Below, in pieces: positions 28,322-38,094 of a stretch of 57,287 nt of DNA. Position 1 is the first letter of the stretch; every line of letters begins with the position of its first letter. The position numbers were made by a program, and so were the translations under genes. The notes under the pieces are model-generated. The model was not told the origin of the DNA. It did no database searches and worked only from the letters and a program-made list of their open reading frames with translations. This DNA is from Pseudomonadota bacterium. Its GTDB lineage: Bacteria > Pseudomonadota > Alphaproteobacteria > Rhizobiales > JAKPQE01. The stretch spans positions 1 through 57,287 of the forward strand of contig JAKPQE010000067.1 of assembly GCA_029572955.1 (NCBI GenBank), in the 5' to 3' direction.

Positions 28322-29194
28322 GTGACCACCGGCAGATATGCAAGGCTCGATGACCGCGGCATCGTCGCCGTCTCCGGCGCGGAGGCCGCGCATTTCCTGC
28401 AAGGGCTGCAGACCGCCAATATCGACCGGGTCGTCGAGACCGGCGCCGGCTTCGGCGCGCTCCTGACGCCGCAGGGCAAGATCCTCTTCGATTTCCTCGT
28501 CGCCCATCGCGACGGCACGTTCTTCTTCGACCTGCCGAAGGCGAGCGCCGCGGACTTCGCCAGGCGCCTCGGCTTCTACAAGCTGCGCGCCAAGGTCGAC
28601 ATCGCGCCGCGCCCCGATCTCGCCGTCGTCGTCGGCTGGGGCGCACCGGCGCCGGGGCTCGCGGCGGAAGCGACGATCGCCGATCCGCGCCACGGCGCGC
28701 TCGGCTGGCGCGCCTATGCCGGCGCGGTGCCCGACGCCCTTGCCGGCTACGAGACCACCGACGCCGCCGCCTGGCATGCCCACCGCATCGGCCTCGGTGT
28801 GCCCGAGGCCGGGCAGGATTTCGACTATGGCGAGGTCTTTCCGCACGACGTCGACATGGATTGCCTTGCCGGCCTCGACTTCAAGAAGGGCTGCTATGTC
28901 GGCCAGGAAGTCGTGTCGCGCATGCAGCACCGCTCGACGGCGCGCCGCCGCGTCGTTCTCGCCTCCGCCACCGACGCCCTGCCGATCGCCGGCACCGAGA
29001 TCACCGCGGGGGGCAAAGCGGTCGGCACGCTCGGCTCTTCGGCCGGCACGAGCGGACTTGCCCTCGTGCGCCTCGACCGGGCCAAGGCGGCGATGGATGC
29101 CGGCGCGCCGATCGTTGCGGCGGGCGTCGCGCTCGAGCTCACGCTGCCGGCCTTTGCGAGCTTTTCCTGGCCGAGCGAGGCGGACGGCGAATGA
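28322..29194 (+). CDS. ygfZ: YgfZ/GcvT domain folate-binding protein
   Basis: 290 aa. Contains the family signature KGCYVGQE (Lys189-Cys191...Glu196) near the start of the C-terminal third, and LQGLQTANID and LTPQGKILFDFLV at the N-terminus. YgfZ uses tetrahydrofolate to support assembly or repair of certain Fe-S enzymes. Start is a GTG at 28322 with AAGGAGG and 6 bases of spacing. Stop overlaps the next gene's ATG (ATGA). Confidence 0.9.
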   Translation: MTTGRYARLDDRGIVAVSGAEAAHFLQGLQTANIDRVVETGAGFGALLTPQGKILFDFLVAHRDGTFFFDLPKASAADFARRLGFYKLRAKVDIAPRPDLAVVVGWGAPAPGLAAEATIADPRHGALGWRAYAGAVPDALAGYETTDAAAWHAHRIGLGVPEAGQDFDYGEVFPHDVDMDCLAGLDFKKGCYVGQEVVSRMQHRSTARRRVVLASATDALPIAGTEITAGGKAVGTLGSSAGTSGLALVRLDRAKAAMDAGAPIVAAGVALELTLPAFASFSWPSEADGE

Positions 29195-29796
29195 GCCCGC
29201 GCAAGCCGCCCTTCCGCGCCTGGCAGAGAATGCTTTCCGGCCGGCGCCTCGACCTGCTCGATCCCTCGCCGCTCGACGTCGAGATCGACGACATCGCCCT
29301 CGGCCTGTCGCGGGTGGCGCGCTGGAACGGCCAGACGCGCGGCGACCATGCCTATTCGGTGGCGCAGCATTCGCTGCTCGTCGAATGGGCGGCGGGCACC
29401 ATCGAGCCGGGGCTCGAGACGCGCTGGCGGCTCGCCGCGCTGCTGCACGACGCTGCCGAATATGTCATCGGCGACATGATCAGTCCGTTCAAGGCGGTGG
29501 TCGGCGGCGACTACAAGGCGGTGGAAAAGCGCCTCGCCGGCGCGATCCACCTGCATTGCCAGCTGCCGGCCGAGGCGCCGGACGAGATCGTCGGCCTCAT
29601 CAAGAAGGCCGACCGGGTCGCGGCCTATTTCGAAGCGACCGAGCTTGCCGGCTTTTCGAGCGAGGAAGCGGCCAAATTCTTCGGCCGGCCGCGCGGCTTC
29701 CATCGCGACGAGGAGGCGCTTTCGCGGCTGCTCGCGCCGATCACGGCGCGCCAGGCGGAAGAAAGTTTTCTCGAACGGTTCAAACAACTGACATAA
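29191..29796 (+). CDS. HD domain hydrolase (YfbR-like)
   Basis: 201 aa metal-dependent phosphohydrolase. The metal ligands show as the His in SVAQHSLLV, HD in LLHDAAEYVIGD, and a later Asp in KKADRVAAYFEATE. Closest in layout to YfbR-type 5'-deoxynucleotidases. Coupled to ygfZ through an ATGA overlap. Whether it acts on deoxynucleoside monophosphates is inferred from family. Confidence 0.87.
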   Translation: MSPRKPPFRAWQRMLSGRRLDLLDPSPLDVEIDDIALGLSRVARWNGQTRGDHAYSVAQHSLLVEWAAGTIEPGLETRWRLAALLHDAAEYVIGDMISPFKAVVGGDYKAVEKRLAGAIHLHCQLPAEAPDEIVGLIKKADRVAAYFEATELAGFSSEEAAKFFGRPRGFHRDEEALSRLLAPITARQAEESFLERFKQLT

Positions 29797-29887
29797 TCGC
29801 CCGGCAGATGACGGGTGGCGCCATCTCGCCTATTGCTTTCATCCAGCGCCGCTACGCGATTCGCTTTCGCCGGAGCCTCGTCCGACC

Positions 29888-30406
29888 ATGATCCATGTCT
29901 GCTCCCTCGCGCTTGTCCCCGAGACGGTCGAGAAGACCGGCGCGCGGCGCCTCATCACGCTGATCAACGAGGGCACGCCGGTGCCGCGGCCGACCGCGAT
30001 CGCCGCCGAGGATCACCTGTTCCTCGGCATGAACGACGTCAACGCGCCGCTGCAGGGGATGATTCCGCCGAGCGCCGAGCATGTCGGCCGGCTGCTCGAC
30101 TTCATCGACCGCCACGGTGCCGGGGATCCGCTGGTCATCCATTGCTGGGCCGGCATCAGCCGCTCGACCGCGGCTGCCTTCATCGCCGCCTGCCACCTCG
30201 CGCCGGAGCGGCCGGAGATCGACTTCGCACGGACGATCCGCGCCCGCTCGGCGACCGCCAGCCCGAACCCGATGCTGGTGGCGATCGCCGACAAGCTGCT
30301 CGATCGCGGCGGCCGGATGGTCCAGGCCGTCCGGGCCATCGGGCGCGGTCGCGACGCCTTCGAGGGCGTACCGTTCCATCTGCCGCTCGCGGCGGAGGCG
30401 CCATGA
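29888..30406 (+). CDS. Protein tyrosine phosphatase-like protein
   Basis: 172 aa. The catalytic P-loop HCWAGISRS is at residues 85-93 (nucleophile Cys86, Arg92), matching HCx5R, so the active site is intact. An upstream Asp (LGMNDVNAP, near residue 50) could be the general acid. It is a small dual-specificity-like phosphatase; its substrate is unknown. The stop overlaps the ATG of the NadQ gene by 4 bases, so the two are co-translated, which hints at a link to NAD regulation that I cannot explain. Confidence 0.85.
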   Translation: MIHVCSLALVPETVEKTGARRLITLINEGTPVPRPTAIAAEDHLFLGMNDVNAPLQGMIPPSAEHVGRLLDFIDRHGAGDPLVIHCWAGISRSTAAAFIAACHLAPERPEIDFARTIRARSATASPNPMLVAIADKLLDRGGRMVQAVRAIGRGRDAFEGVPFHLPLAAEAP

Positions 30407-31395
30407 GTGGACTGCCCCGCACGGCCATCGAGATCGGCCTCAACGCGGCGATCGTCGCCGTCGACCGCCTGACCCCGCTCATTCTCGTCACCGCGCCCGA
30501 CGGGCGCACCGACGCGCTCGAAGCCCTGCCGTTCGGCCCCTTCGACCCGATCGCCCATCGCACGCTGGAAATCGGCCTCAGGTCCTGGGTGGAGGAGCAG
30601 ACAGCCCTGCCGCTCGGCCATGTCGAACAGCTCTACACCTTCGGCGACCGCGGCCGCCACGCCACGCGCGGCGACACCGGTCCGCACGCGCTCTCGGTCG
30701 GCTATCTGGCGCTCACCCGGCTCAGCCCCGATTCGGAGGAAACGCTGTCGCATCTCGGCGCGCAGTGGCGACCCTGGTACTGCTTCTTTCCCTGGGAAGA
30801 CTGGCGCGCCGGACGTCCCGCCGTTCTCGACGAGGTGATCCTGCCGCTGCTGCGCGAATGGGCGACCGCCCGGCCCGACGGCAAGGCACCGGCGCGGGCG
30901 CTGCCGCGCGAGGTGCGGCTGCGGCTCGCCTTCGGCGAGGACGAGGCGCCGTGGGACGAGGAGCGCACCCTCGACCGCTACGAGCTGCTTTACGAAGCCG
31001 GGCTTCTGGAAGAGGCGCGACGCGACGGGCGCTCCTCGGCGCTCGCCCGCGGCAAGCTGCCCGCCCTCGGCCGGCCGATGCGCTACGACCATCGCCGCAT
31101 CGTCGCCACCGCCATCAGCCGGCTGCGCGCCAAGCTGAAATACCGCCCGGTGGTGTTCGAGCTGATGCCGGAGGAATTCACGCTGACCGAGCTGCAACAG
31201 ACCGTCGAGGCGATTTCCGGCCGGCACCTGCACAAGCAGAACTTCCGCCGCCTCGTCGAGAATGCCGAACTCGTCGAGCCGACCGGGGCGCTCACCGCGC
31301 GCACCGGCGGACGGCCGGCCGCGCTCTTCCGCTTCCGCCGCGACATCCTGCAGGAGCGCCCGGCCCCGGGCCTCAGGGTCGGCGGACGGGCGTAA
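30403..31395 (+). CDS. nadQ: NadQ-type NAD biosynthesis transcriptional regulator
   Basis: 330 aa. N-terminal Nudix-fold domain whose Nudix box region (LPFGPFDPIAHRTLEIGL) lacks the catalytic Glu pattern, so it is a ligand sensor rather than a hydrolase. The C-terminal winged helix (VVFELMPEEFTLTELQQTVEAI, then HLHKQNFRRLVENAELVE) matches the NrtR/NadQ (COG4111) architecture. NadQ is known in Hyphomicrobiales as a regulator of nadABC. Its stop lies 3 bases from the stop of the convergent nadC gene, and the nadA promoter carries two matching palindromes. Confidence 0.82.
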   Translation: MSGLPRTAIEIGLNAAIVAVDRLTPLILVTAPDGRTDALEALPFGPFDPIAHRTLEIGLRSWVEEQTALPLGHVEQLYTFGDRGRHATRGDTGPHALSVGYLALTRLSPDSEETLSHLGAQWRPWYCFFPWEDWRAGRPAVLDEVILPLLREWATARPDGKAPARALPREVRLRLAFGEDEAPWDEERTLDRYELLYEAGLLEEARRDGRSSALARGKLPALGRPMRYDHRRIVATAISRLRAKLKYRPVVFELMPEEFTLTELQQTVEAISGRHLHKQNFRRLVENAELVEPTGALTARTGGRPAALFRFRRDILQERPAPGLRVGGRA

Positions 31396-31398
31396 CGC

Positions 31399-32253
31399 CT
31401 ATCCCAGGAAATCCAGTCCGAGATCGAGCACCGGCGCCGAATGGGTGATGGCGCCGACCGAGATGCGTTCGACGCCGGTCTCGGCGATGGCGGCGACGGT
31501 CTCGAGGGAAACGCCGCCCGAGGCCTCGGTGACGGCGCGGCCGGCGACGATGGCGACGGCCTCGCGCAGCATCGCCGGCGCCATGTTGTCGAGCAGCACG
31601 GCATCCGGGCCGGCGGTCATCGCCTCGCGCAGCTGGTCGAGGGTGTCGACCTCGACCTCGACCTTGACGAGATGGCCGGCGAAGGCGCGGGCCCGCTCGA
31701 TGGCGAGCGCCACGCCGCCACAGGCGGCGATGTGGTTGTCCTTGATGAGGACGGCGTCGTCGAGGCCGAAGCGGTGATTGGCGCCGCCGCCGCAGCGCAC
31801 GGCATGCTTCTCGAAGGCGCGAAGGCCCGGTGTCGTCTTGCGGGTGCAGACGATCCTCGCGCCGGTATGGGCGACCTTTGCGGCATAGGCAGCGGTCAGC
31901 GTCGCGACGCCGGACAGATGGCCGAGAAAGTTGAGGGCGACGCGCTCGGCCGAGAGGATGGCGCGGGCCGGCCCCTCGATGCGGGCGACCACGGTGCCGG
32001 GATCGAGGCGATCGCCGTCGGCGGCCTCGGCGAGGAAGGCGACGGCGGGGTCGATCTGGCGGAAGGCGCTCTCGGCGAAGGCGAGTCCGGCGAGGCGGCC
32101 GGGCTTGCGCGCCGCGATGACGGCCTTCGACATCGTCTCGGCGGGAATGGTGGCGAGCGTCGTGATATCGCCGGCGCGGCCGAGATCCTCCAGCAGCGCC
32201 GCCTCGACGGCGCGCTCGACGAGAAGCCGGGGGAGCGGGGCGACGCCGCTCAT
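31399..32253 (-). CDS. nadC: Nicotinate-nucleotide diphosphorylase (carboxylating)
   Basis: 284 aa quinolinate phosphoribosyltransferase making nicotinate mononucleotide from quinolinate and PRPP, the third step of the aspartate route to NAD. Active-site blocks [30 protein letters not shown] and IKDNHI are all present, as is [10 protein letters not shown]. The ATG overlaps the nadB stop by 4 bases. Last gene of nadA-nadB-nadC. Confidence 0.96.
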   Translation of the reverse strand: MSGVAPLPRLLVERAVEAALLEDLGRAGDITTLATIPAETMSKAVIAARKPGRLAGLAFAESAFRQIDPAVAFLAEAADGDRLDPGTVVARIEGPARAILSAERVALNFLGHLSGVATLTAAYAAKVAHTGARIVCTRKTTPGLRAFEKHAVRCGGGANHRFGLDDAVLIKDNHIAACGGVALAIERARAFAGHLVKVEVEVDTLDQLREAMTAGPDAVLLDNMAPAMLREAVAIVAGRAVTEASGGVSLETVAAIAETGVERISVGAITHSAPVLDLGLDFLG

Positions 32254-33887
32254 CGACCCGCCTCGGCAGGGCGCTTCGGAGCGCCGGCGACGATCTCGGG
32301 CACCAGCGTCTCGACATCGCGCATGGTCACGAAGCTGCGCCGGGCGAGTTCCGGATCGGTCAGCGGGAAGTCGCTGCGATAGTGGCCGCCGCGGCTCTCG
32401 GTGCGCTTGAACGCCGAGACGGCGACGAGTTTGGCCGCGGTCAGCGTGTTGCGCAGCGAGGCGTTGCGGGTGCGGCCCTCGAGGCGCTGGATGGTGGCGA
32501 GCGCGGTCGAAAGGCTCTCGGCGCTCCTGACGACGCCGACATGGGCGGTCATGGTGCGGCGCAGCTCCTGCTCGATGGCGCTGTCGGGCGCCTCCTCGGG
32601 GATGACCTCGCCGTCGTCGGCGATCTCGGCCCAGGGCACGAGCTGGGGCACCGGCATCAGGCCCTTGATGTCCTCGGCGATGCGGCCGGCGAAGACGACG
32701 GCCTCGAGCAGCGAGTTGGAGGCGAGGCGATTGGCGCCGTGGGCACCGGTCGAGGCAACCTCGCCGGCGGCCCAGAGCCCGTCGAGCGAGGTGCGGCCGT
32801 TGGCGTCGGTGAGGATGCCGCCCATGTGGTAATGGGCCGCCGGAGCGACCGGGATCGGGTTTGTCCGCGGGTCGATGCCGGCCGACATGCAGGCCTCGAA
32901 GACGGTCGGAAAGCGTGTCGGGAAGCGGTCGCCGACGGCCTTCCGGCAGTCGAGGAAGGCGCCGTGGCCGGCGACGTTCTGGGCATGGACGGCGCGGGCG
33001 ACGACGTCGCGCGGGGCGAGCTCGGCGTCCGGATGGATCACCGGCATGAAGCGCTCGCCCTTGGCGTCGATGAGCACCGCGCCCTCGCCGCGCAGCGCCT
33101 CGGTGGCGAGCGGGGCCGGATCGCGGCCGACGGCGATCGCGGTCGGATGGAACTGCACGAATTCGCAATCGGCGACGACCGCGCCGGCGGCGGCGGCCAT
33201 GCCGAGGCCGGCGCCGCGCGCTTCGTGCGGATTGGTGGTGACCGAATAGAGGTGGCCGAGGCCGCCGGTGGCGATGACGACGGTGCGGGCCGGCAGCATC
33301 ACGGTGCGGCGGGCGCGACCGCGCAAGGGCCGGGCGACGATGCCGGTGACGTGCTTGCCGGCGGTGACGAGCGCCTCGGCGGCATAGCCCTCGAGCACGC
33401 GGATCGACGGCGTCTTGCGCACGGTGGCGATCAGCGCAGCCATGATGGCAGCGCCCGCCTGGTCGCCGCTGACATGGACGATGCGGCGCGTCGAGTGGGC
33501 CGCTTCCTGGCCGACGGCGAGGCGGCCCTCGAGGTCGCGGTCGAAGGGCACGCCGTAGCGCAGGAGGTCCTCGATGCGGGCCGGCGCCTCGCGGGCCATC
33601 ATCTCGGCGATCTTCTTTTCGACGAGGCCGGCGCCGGCGGCGATGGTATCGGCGGCGTGGTGCTCGGGCGTGTCGCCCTCGGCGACGGCGGCGGCGATGC
33701 CGCCCTGCGCCCAGGTCGAGGAGGCGCCCTCGCCGATCGGCGCGGCGGCGAGCACGGTGACCGGCCGCGGCGCCAGTTCGAGCGCGCAGAACAGACCGGC
33801 AAGGCCGCCGCCGACGAGCACGACATCGTCGATGCCGGCCTCCGACTGGGGCGTTACGACATAGGGGCTGGCGCTGCGGTGAGGCAT
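32250..33887 (-). CDS. nadB: L-aspartate oxidase
   Basis: 545 aa FAD flavoprotein oxidising aspartate to iminoaspartate. The dinucleotide-binding [14 protein letters not shown] is near residue 30, followed by [12 protein letters not shown], and [13 protein letters not shown] and [19 protein letters not shown] are the conserved flavoenzyme blocks. Start is the ATG at 33887 with AAGGA 8 bases upstream. It lies 133 bases after the nadA stop and overlaps nadC. Confidence 0.96.
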   Translation of the reverse strand: MPHRSASPYVVTPQSEAGIDDVVLVGGGLAGLFCALELAPRPVTVLAAAPIGEGASSTWAQGGIAAAVAEGDTPEHHAADTIAAGAGLVEKKIAEMMAREAPARIEDLLRYGVPFDRDLEGRLAVGQEAAHSTRRIVHVSGDQAGAAIMAALIATVRKTPSIRVLEGYAAEALVTAGKHVTGIVARPLRGRARRTVMLPARTVVIATGGLGHLYSVTTNPHEARGAGLGMAAAAGAVVADCEFVQFHPTAIAVGRDPAPLATEALRGEGAVLIDAKGERFMPVIHPDAELAPRDVVARAVHAQNVAGHGAFLDCRKAVGDRFPTRFPTVFEACMSAGIDPRTNPIPVAPAAHYHMGGILTDANGRTSLDGLWAAGEVASTGAHGANRLASNSLLEAVVFAGRIAEDIKGLMPVPQLVPWAEIADDGEVIPEEAPDSAIEQELRRTMTAHVGVVRSAESLSTALATIQRLEGRTRNASLRNTLTAAKLVAVSAFKRTESRGGHYRSDFPLTDPELARRSFVTMRDVETLVPEIVAGAPKRPAEAGR

Positions 33888-34020
33888 CGGGGCCGTCCTT
33901 TCATCGCGCCGTCGGAAGGCCGGCTCCGGCGGTGGTCTCGGAAGTCTTCGCCGCGACGGCCCGGCACGGCGTCTCTCGGGCCGTGCCGGGCCGTCCGGCA
34001 TCCATGGGCGAGAATGGCCC

Positions 34021-35118
34021 TCAGTTCTTCAGGTTGACCATCCGCTCGACGGCGGCGCGCGCCGGGGCGATGACGGCCGGGTCGATCGTGACCTCGCTGC
34101 GCATGTAGACGAGCGAGTCGAGGATCTTCGGCAGGGTGATGCGCTTCATGTGCGGGCACAGGTTGCACGGCCGCACGAAATGGACGCCCGGCGTCTCGGC
34201 GGCGACGTTATCGGCCATCGAGCACTCGGTGACGAGCACCACCTTCTCCGGCGCGTTCTTCTTCACCCAGTCGATCATGTGGGCGGTCGAGCCGGTGAAA
34301 TCGGCCTCGGCGATGACGTCGGGCGGGCACTCCGGATGGGCGATGATGCGCACTGCCGGGTCGTCCTCGCGATAGGCGTGCAGCTCCTTGCCGGTGAAGC
34401 GCTCGTGCACCTCGCAATGGCCCTTCCAGGTGAGAATCTCGACGTCGGTCTTGGTGGCGACGTACTTGGCCAGATACTCATCCGGGATCAGCAGCACGCG
34501 GGGCGCGCCGAGGGATTCGACGACCTTCACGGCGTTCGAGGAGGTGCAGCAGATGTCGCACTCGGCCTTCACGGCGGCCGAGGTGTTGACATAGGTGACG
34601 ATCGGCACGCCCGGATATCTGGCGCGCAGGCCGCGCACGTCTTCCGGCGTGATCGACTCGGCGAGCGAGCAGCCGGCCTTCATGTCGGGCATGAGGACGA
34701 TCTTGTCCGGGTTCATCAGCTTCGAGGTCTCGGCCATGAAGTGGACGCCGCCCTGGACGATCACCTTCGCGTCGACCGCGGCCGCCTCGCGGGCGAGCTG
34801 CAGGCTGTCGCCGACGATATCGGCAACGCAGTGATAGATCTCCGGCGTCATGTAGTTGTGCGCCAGGATGACGGCGTTGCGAACCTTCTTCAGGTCGTTG
34901 ATGGCCTTGACGTAGGGCGCATGGAAAGGCCACTCGATCGCCGGTACGACATCCTTCACCCGCTCGTAGAGGTGCTGGGTCGCCTCGGCGACTTCCGGCG
35001 TGAATTCGAGGTTCGGCATATCGAGCATGGGGAAGCCACGGGCTGCCATGTCGGCGCGCCGCTTCGCCTCGGTCTCGTTGCGGTCGGTGGTGAACCCGAT
35101 CGAATTCATCATCGTCAT
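34021..35118 (-). CDS. nadA: Quinolinate synthase
   Basis: 365 aa. Condenses iminoaspartate with dihydroxyacetone phosphate to quinolinate using a [4Fe-4S] cluster. The likely cluster ligands are Cys150 ([10 protein letters not shown]), Cys235 (WKGHCEVH) and the Cys318-x2-Cys321 pair ([10 protein letters not shown]). Other family blocks: [20 protein letters not shown] and [15 protein letters not shown]. First gene of the operon and the one facing both NadQ-type palindromes. Confidence 0.96.
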   Translation of the reverse strand: MTMMNSIGFTTDRNETEAKRRADMAARGFPMLDMPNLEFTPEVAEATQHLYERVKDVVPAIEWPFHAPYVKAINDLKKVRNAVILAHNYMTPEIYHCVADIVGDSLQLAREAAAVDAKVIVQGGVHFMAETSKLMNPDKIVLMPDMKAGCSLAESITPEDVRGLRARYPGVPIVTYVNTSAAVKAECDICCTSSNAVKVVESLGAPRVLLIPDEYLAKYVATKTDVEILTWKGHCEVHERFTGKELHAYREDDPAVRIIAHPECPPDVIAEADFTGSTAHMIDWVKKNAPEKVVLVTECSMADNVAAETPGVHFVRPCNLCPHMKRITLPKILDSLVYMRSEVTIDPAVIAPARAAVERMVNLKN

Positions 35119-35137
35119 GGCCGCGTCCTTTCCACGA

Positions 35138-35158
35138 TTATGCTCAACGTGAGCATAT
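35138..35158. promoter_or_regulatory. Candidate NadQ operator 1
   Basis: Perfect inverted repeat TATGCTC-N5-GAGCATA, centred 30 bases upstream of the nadA start. It shares its half-site with the second palindrome upstream and fits the position of a repressor site controlling nadABC. Assignment to NadQ rests on the linked nadQ gene. Confidence 0.7.
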
Positions 35159-35213
35159 ACAGGACAAGAGAAAACCGGCGTCCAGCCGGTCGCGAGCCCC
35201 GGTTCCCCGGCGC

Positions 35214-35234
35214 TTATGCTTTATCCGAGCATAA
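35214..35234. promoter_or_regulatory. Candidate NadQ operator 2
   Basis: Inverted repeat TTATGCT-N7-AGCATAA, the same half-site as operator 1, with centres 76 bases apart (about seven helical turns). Two sites on the same face would allow cooperative binding or DNA looping. It lies between the divergent nadA and MFS transporter genes. Confidence 0.65.
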
Positions 35235-35408
35235 TATAGGGCGGCTGTAAAGCGTTTTGAAGGGCTGCGACGACTCGACGGGACAGCGAGGCTTACCATT
35301 TATTTCTTGCGCGCCGGCCTCGCTCTCCGGCATGTGGCGGTGGGGCGTTTCAGCGCATCCCGCGCCGGAACTCCCGCACCCGCCGCGACGGGCCAACCCG
35401 GTGATCCG

Positions 35409-36635
35409 ATGACGACAGAACGGCAAGGCATTTCCTGGCTGAAGCCCACGGTCACCATGGTGATCCTCGTCGGCTGCGCGATCTCGATGCTGACCTACGG
35501 ACCGCGCTCGGCGCTCGGCCTCTTCCTTCAGCCGATGACCGAGGCGCGCGGCTGGTCGCGCGAGGTGTTCGCGCTCTCGATCGCCATCCAGAACATCATG
35601 TGGGGCATCGGCCAGCCGATCGCCGGGGCGATCGCCGACCGCTACGGCACGGCCCGGGTGCTGGCCGGCGGCGGCGTCATCTACGCGGCCGGCCTCTACA
35701 TCATGGCCCATGCCGAGGCGCCGCTGTGGCTGCACGTCTCGGCCGGCGTGCTCATCGGCCTCGGCATCGCGGCAAGCTCGTTCTCGATCGTCATCACCGC
35801 CTTTGCCCGCACCGTCTCGCCGGGCAAGCGCACCGTCGCCTTCGGCATCGGCACCGCCGCCGGCTCGCTCGGCCAGTTCGTCTTCGCCCCGCTCGGCCAG
35901 GGCCTCATCGAGGGCTTCGGCTGGACCCAGGCCCTCGTCATCCTCGGCGCGATGATGTTCCTCGTGCCGCTGCTCGCGCCGGTGCTCGCCGGCCGCTCGC
36001 ACGCCCCGGCGGCGAACGAGGCGCAGCAGTCGTTCCGCGAGGCGCTTTCGGAGGCCTTCGGCCACCGCTCCTACGTGCTGCTCGTCCTCGGCTTTTTCGT
36101 CTGCGGCTTCCACGTCGCCTTCATCACCACGCATCTGCCGCCCTACATCGCCGATGTCGGCATCGACCCGAAATGGGGCGCCTGGGCGATCGCGGTGATC
36201 GGCCTCTTCAACGTCATCGGCTCGCTGATGTCGGGCGTCTTCTCGGCGAGCTGGTCGAAACCCTACCTCCTGTCGTTCATCTATTTCGCCCGCGCCATCG
36301 TCATCACGATCTTCGTCATGACGCCGCCGAGCGCCGCCTCGATCCTCGTCTTCGGCGCCGCCATGGGCCTCCTATGGCTGTCCACCGTGCCGCCGACCAC
36401 CGGCCTCATCACGGTGATGTTCGGCGTTCGCTACATGGGCACGCTCTACGGCTTCGTGTTCCTGTCGCATCAGGTCGGCGCCTTCATCGGCGTCTGGCTC
36501 GGCGGCCTGCTCTACGACGCGACCGGCTCCTACGACGCGGTGTGGTGGGTGTCGGTGGCGCTCGGCGTCGCCGCGGCGATCATCCACTGGCCGATCAGCG
36601 AGCGGCCGGTGGCGCGGCTCGAAAACGCCGGCTGA
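35409..36635 (+). CDS. MFS transporter
   Basis: 408 aa, with about 12 hydrophobic helices. MFS markers include the loop 2-3 motif in [17 protein letters not shown] and an N-terminal first helix [15 protein letters not shown]. Resembles the OFA-type or general organic-anion branch, but the substrate cannot be told. Start ATG 35409 is preceded by a weak GGTGA; the frame is open to 35307. It shares the divergent region with nadA that contains the NadQ-type sites. Confidence 0.85.
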   Translation: MTTERQGISWLKPTVTMVILVGCAISMLTYGPRSALGLFLQPMTEARGWSREVFALSIAIQNIMWGIGQPIAGAIADRYGTARVLAGGGVIYAAGLYIMAHAEAPLWLHVSAGVLIGLGIAASSFSIVITAFARTVSPGKRTVAFGIGTAAGSLGQFVFAPLGQGLIEGFGWTQALVILGAMMFLVPLLAPVLAGRSHAPAANEAQQSFREALSEAFGHRSYVLLVLGFFVCGFHVAFITTHLPPYIADVGIDPKWGAWAIAVIGLFNVIGSLMSGVFSASWSKPYLLSFIYFARAIVITIFVMTPPSAASILVFGAAMGLLWLSTVPPTTGLITVMFGVRYMGTLYGFVFLSHQVGAFIGVWLGGLLYDATGSYDAVWWVSVALGVAAAIIHWPISERPVARLENAG

Positions 36636-36786
36636 GACGGCTTTTGCCAGCCTCGCCTGTTTCCCCCTGCCGACGGACGCTTTAAGGTCCGGGGCGACGG
36701 GCGCGGCCGATCGGCCGGCAAGATCACGGTGCAACCTTTCCGGCCGGGTCGCGAGGCGACCGGGCCGGCAACAGACGGATCATTCG

Positions 36787-37779
36787 ATGTCGGACAGCTT
36801 CAAGGCCATCCTCGTTTCGCGCGACGAAGAAAAGAAGCAGTCGGTGGCGCTCACCGACCTCACCCTCGCCGACCTGATGGAAGGCGACGTCGTCGTCCGG
36901 GTCAGCCATTCGACGGTCAACTACAAGGACGGCCTCGCCGTCACCGGCCGGGCGCCGGTGGTGCGGCGCTGGCCGATGATCCCGGGCATCGATTTCTGCG
37001 GCATCGTCGAGAGCTCCGAGCATCCCGGCTACAAGGCCGGCGATGCCGTCATCCTCAACGGCTGGGGCTGTGGCGAGACCCATTTCGGCGGCTACACCGA
37101 GAAGGCGCGGGTCAAGGGCGACTGGCTGGTCAAGCTGCCGGCCGGCATCTCCGCCGCCGAGGCAATGGCGGTCGGCACCGCCGGCTACACGGCGATGCTC
37201 TGCGTGATGGCGCTCGAGCGCCACGGCGTCACCCCCGACAAGGGTCCGGTGATCGTCACGGGCGCGGCCGGCGGCGTCGGCTCGGTCGCCGTCGCGATCC
37301 TTTCCAAGCTCGGCTACGAGGTCGCCGCCTCGACCGGCCGCGTCGAGGAGGCCGACTATCTGAAGGGCCTCGGCGCCACCGAGATCATTGCCCGCGACGA
37401 GCTCTCCGGCCCGGCCAAGCCGCTCAACAAGGAGCGCTTCGCCGGTGGCGTCGACGCGGTCGGCAGCCACACCCTCGCCAACGTCCTGTCGATGACCAAA
37501 TATGGCGGCACGGTCGCGGCCTGCGGCCTTGCCGGCGGCATGGACCTGCCGACCTCGGTCGCGCCGTTCATCCTGCGCGGCGTGACGCTCGCCGGCATCG
37601 ATTCGGTGATGTGCCCGCGGCCGCTGCGCGAGGAAGCCTGGGCGCGCATCGCCACCGATCTCGACAAGGGCAAGCTCGCCGCGATGACGCACGAGATCGC
37701 GCTCGCCGATGTGCCGACCGTTGCCAGCGACATTCTCGAGGGCAAGGTGCGCGGCCGCATCGTCGTCAAGGTCGCCTGA
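36787..37779 (+). CDS. acuI: Acrylyl-CoA reductase (YhdH/AcuI family)
   Basis: 330 aa zinc-free medium-chain reductase. [19 protein letters not shown] and [10 protein letters not shown] start the catalytic domain, and [16 protein letters not shown] binds [14 protein letters not shown] and [15 protein letters not shown] are typical of the AcuI/YhdH group that reduces acryloyl-CoA to propionyl-CoA. This would feed the methylmalonyl-CoA route that MeaB supports. GACGGATCATTCG precedes the ATG without a clear ribosome binding site. Confidence 0.88.
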   Translation: MSDSFKAILVSRDEEKKQSVALTDLTLADLMEGDVVVRVSHSTVNYKDGLAVTGRAPVVRRWPMIPGIDFCGIVESSEHPGYKAGDAVILNGWGCGETHFGGYTEKARVKGDWLVKLPAGISAAEAMAVGTAGYTAMLCVMALERHGVTPDKGPVIVTGAAGGVGSVAVAILSKLGYEVAASTGRVEEADYLKGLGATEIIARDELSGPAKPLNKERFAGGVDAVGSHTLANVLSMTKYGGTVAACGLAGGMDLPTSVAPFILRGVTLAGIDSVMCPRPLREEAWARIATDLDKGKLAAMTHEIALADVPTVASDILEGKVRGRIVVKVA

Positions 37780-37806
37780 GGATGCGCCAGACGGGCCCGG
37801 GTCAAC

Positions 37807-38044
37807 CCTCTCCCCGGAAGGGGAGAGGATAGATCGCCTTGTGTCTCCCGGCGTCGCCGGGAGCCATAGGCGATCTTGGTGAGGGGAGATGGCGGCACCG
37901 CATGCCTGTCCCCCTGGCCCGCTCGACCAGCCTATCGCCTCTTTACTTTCGACAAGGAAACACCCCCTCACCCAGCCTGTGCTAACGATTTGTCGTGAAA
38001 CGACAAATCGAAGCTGCGGCATCCCTCTCCCTCGAGGGAGAGGG
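37807..38044. repeat. Block of intergenic palindromic repeats
   Basis: Between acuI and the amidotransferase gene lie at least five inverted repeats. These are CCTCTCCCC/GGGGAGAGG (37807-37828); a nested cruciform with outer AGATCGCC/GGCGATCT (37831-37876) and inner CTCCCGGCG/CGCCGGGAG (37845-37863); GGTGAGGGG/CCCCTCACC (37878-37972); CGATTTGTCGT/ACGACAAATCG with a GAA loop (37986-38010); and an unbroken 22-base palindrome (38023-38044). The stretch 37780-38094 holds no gene. This looks like a mobile REP/RIME-type element of the kind common in Hyphomicrobiales, and may also act as a terminator between the convergent genes. Confidence 0.75.
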
Positions 38045-38094
38045 ACATGGCCCATGTGCCTCGGGCACCACGGGCCCTTCCGGTCGCCCTTCCC

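Noticed and set aside
30403-31395. Active NUDIX hydrolase call for NadQ
   Set aside because: The Nudix box lacks the REUxEE core, and the winged-helix end with the linked nadABC genes supports a regulator.
37807-38044. CRISPR array or insertion sequence in the palindrome block
   Set aside because: The repeats are inverted, not direct and regularly spaced, and no transposase gene or terminal repeat pair is present.
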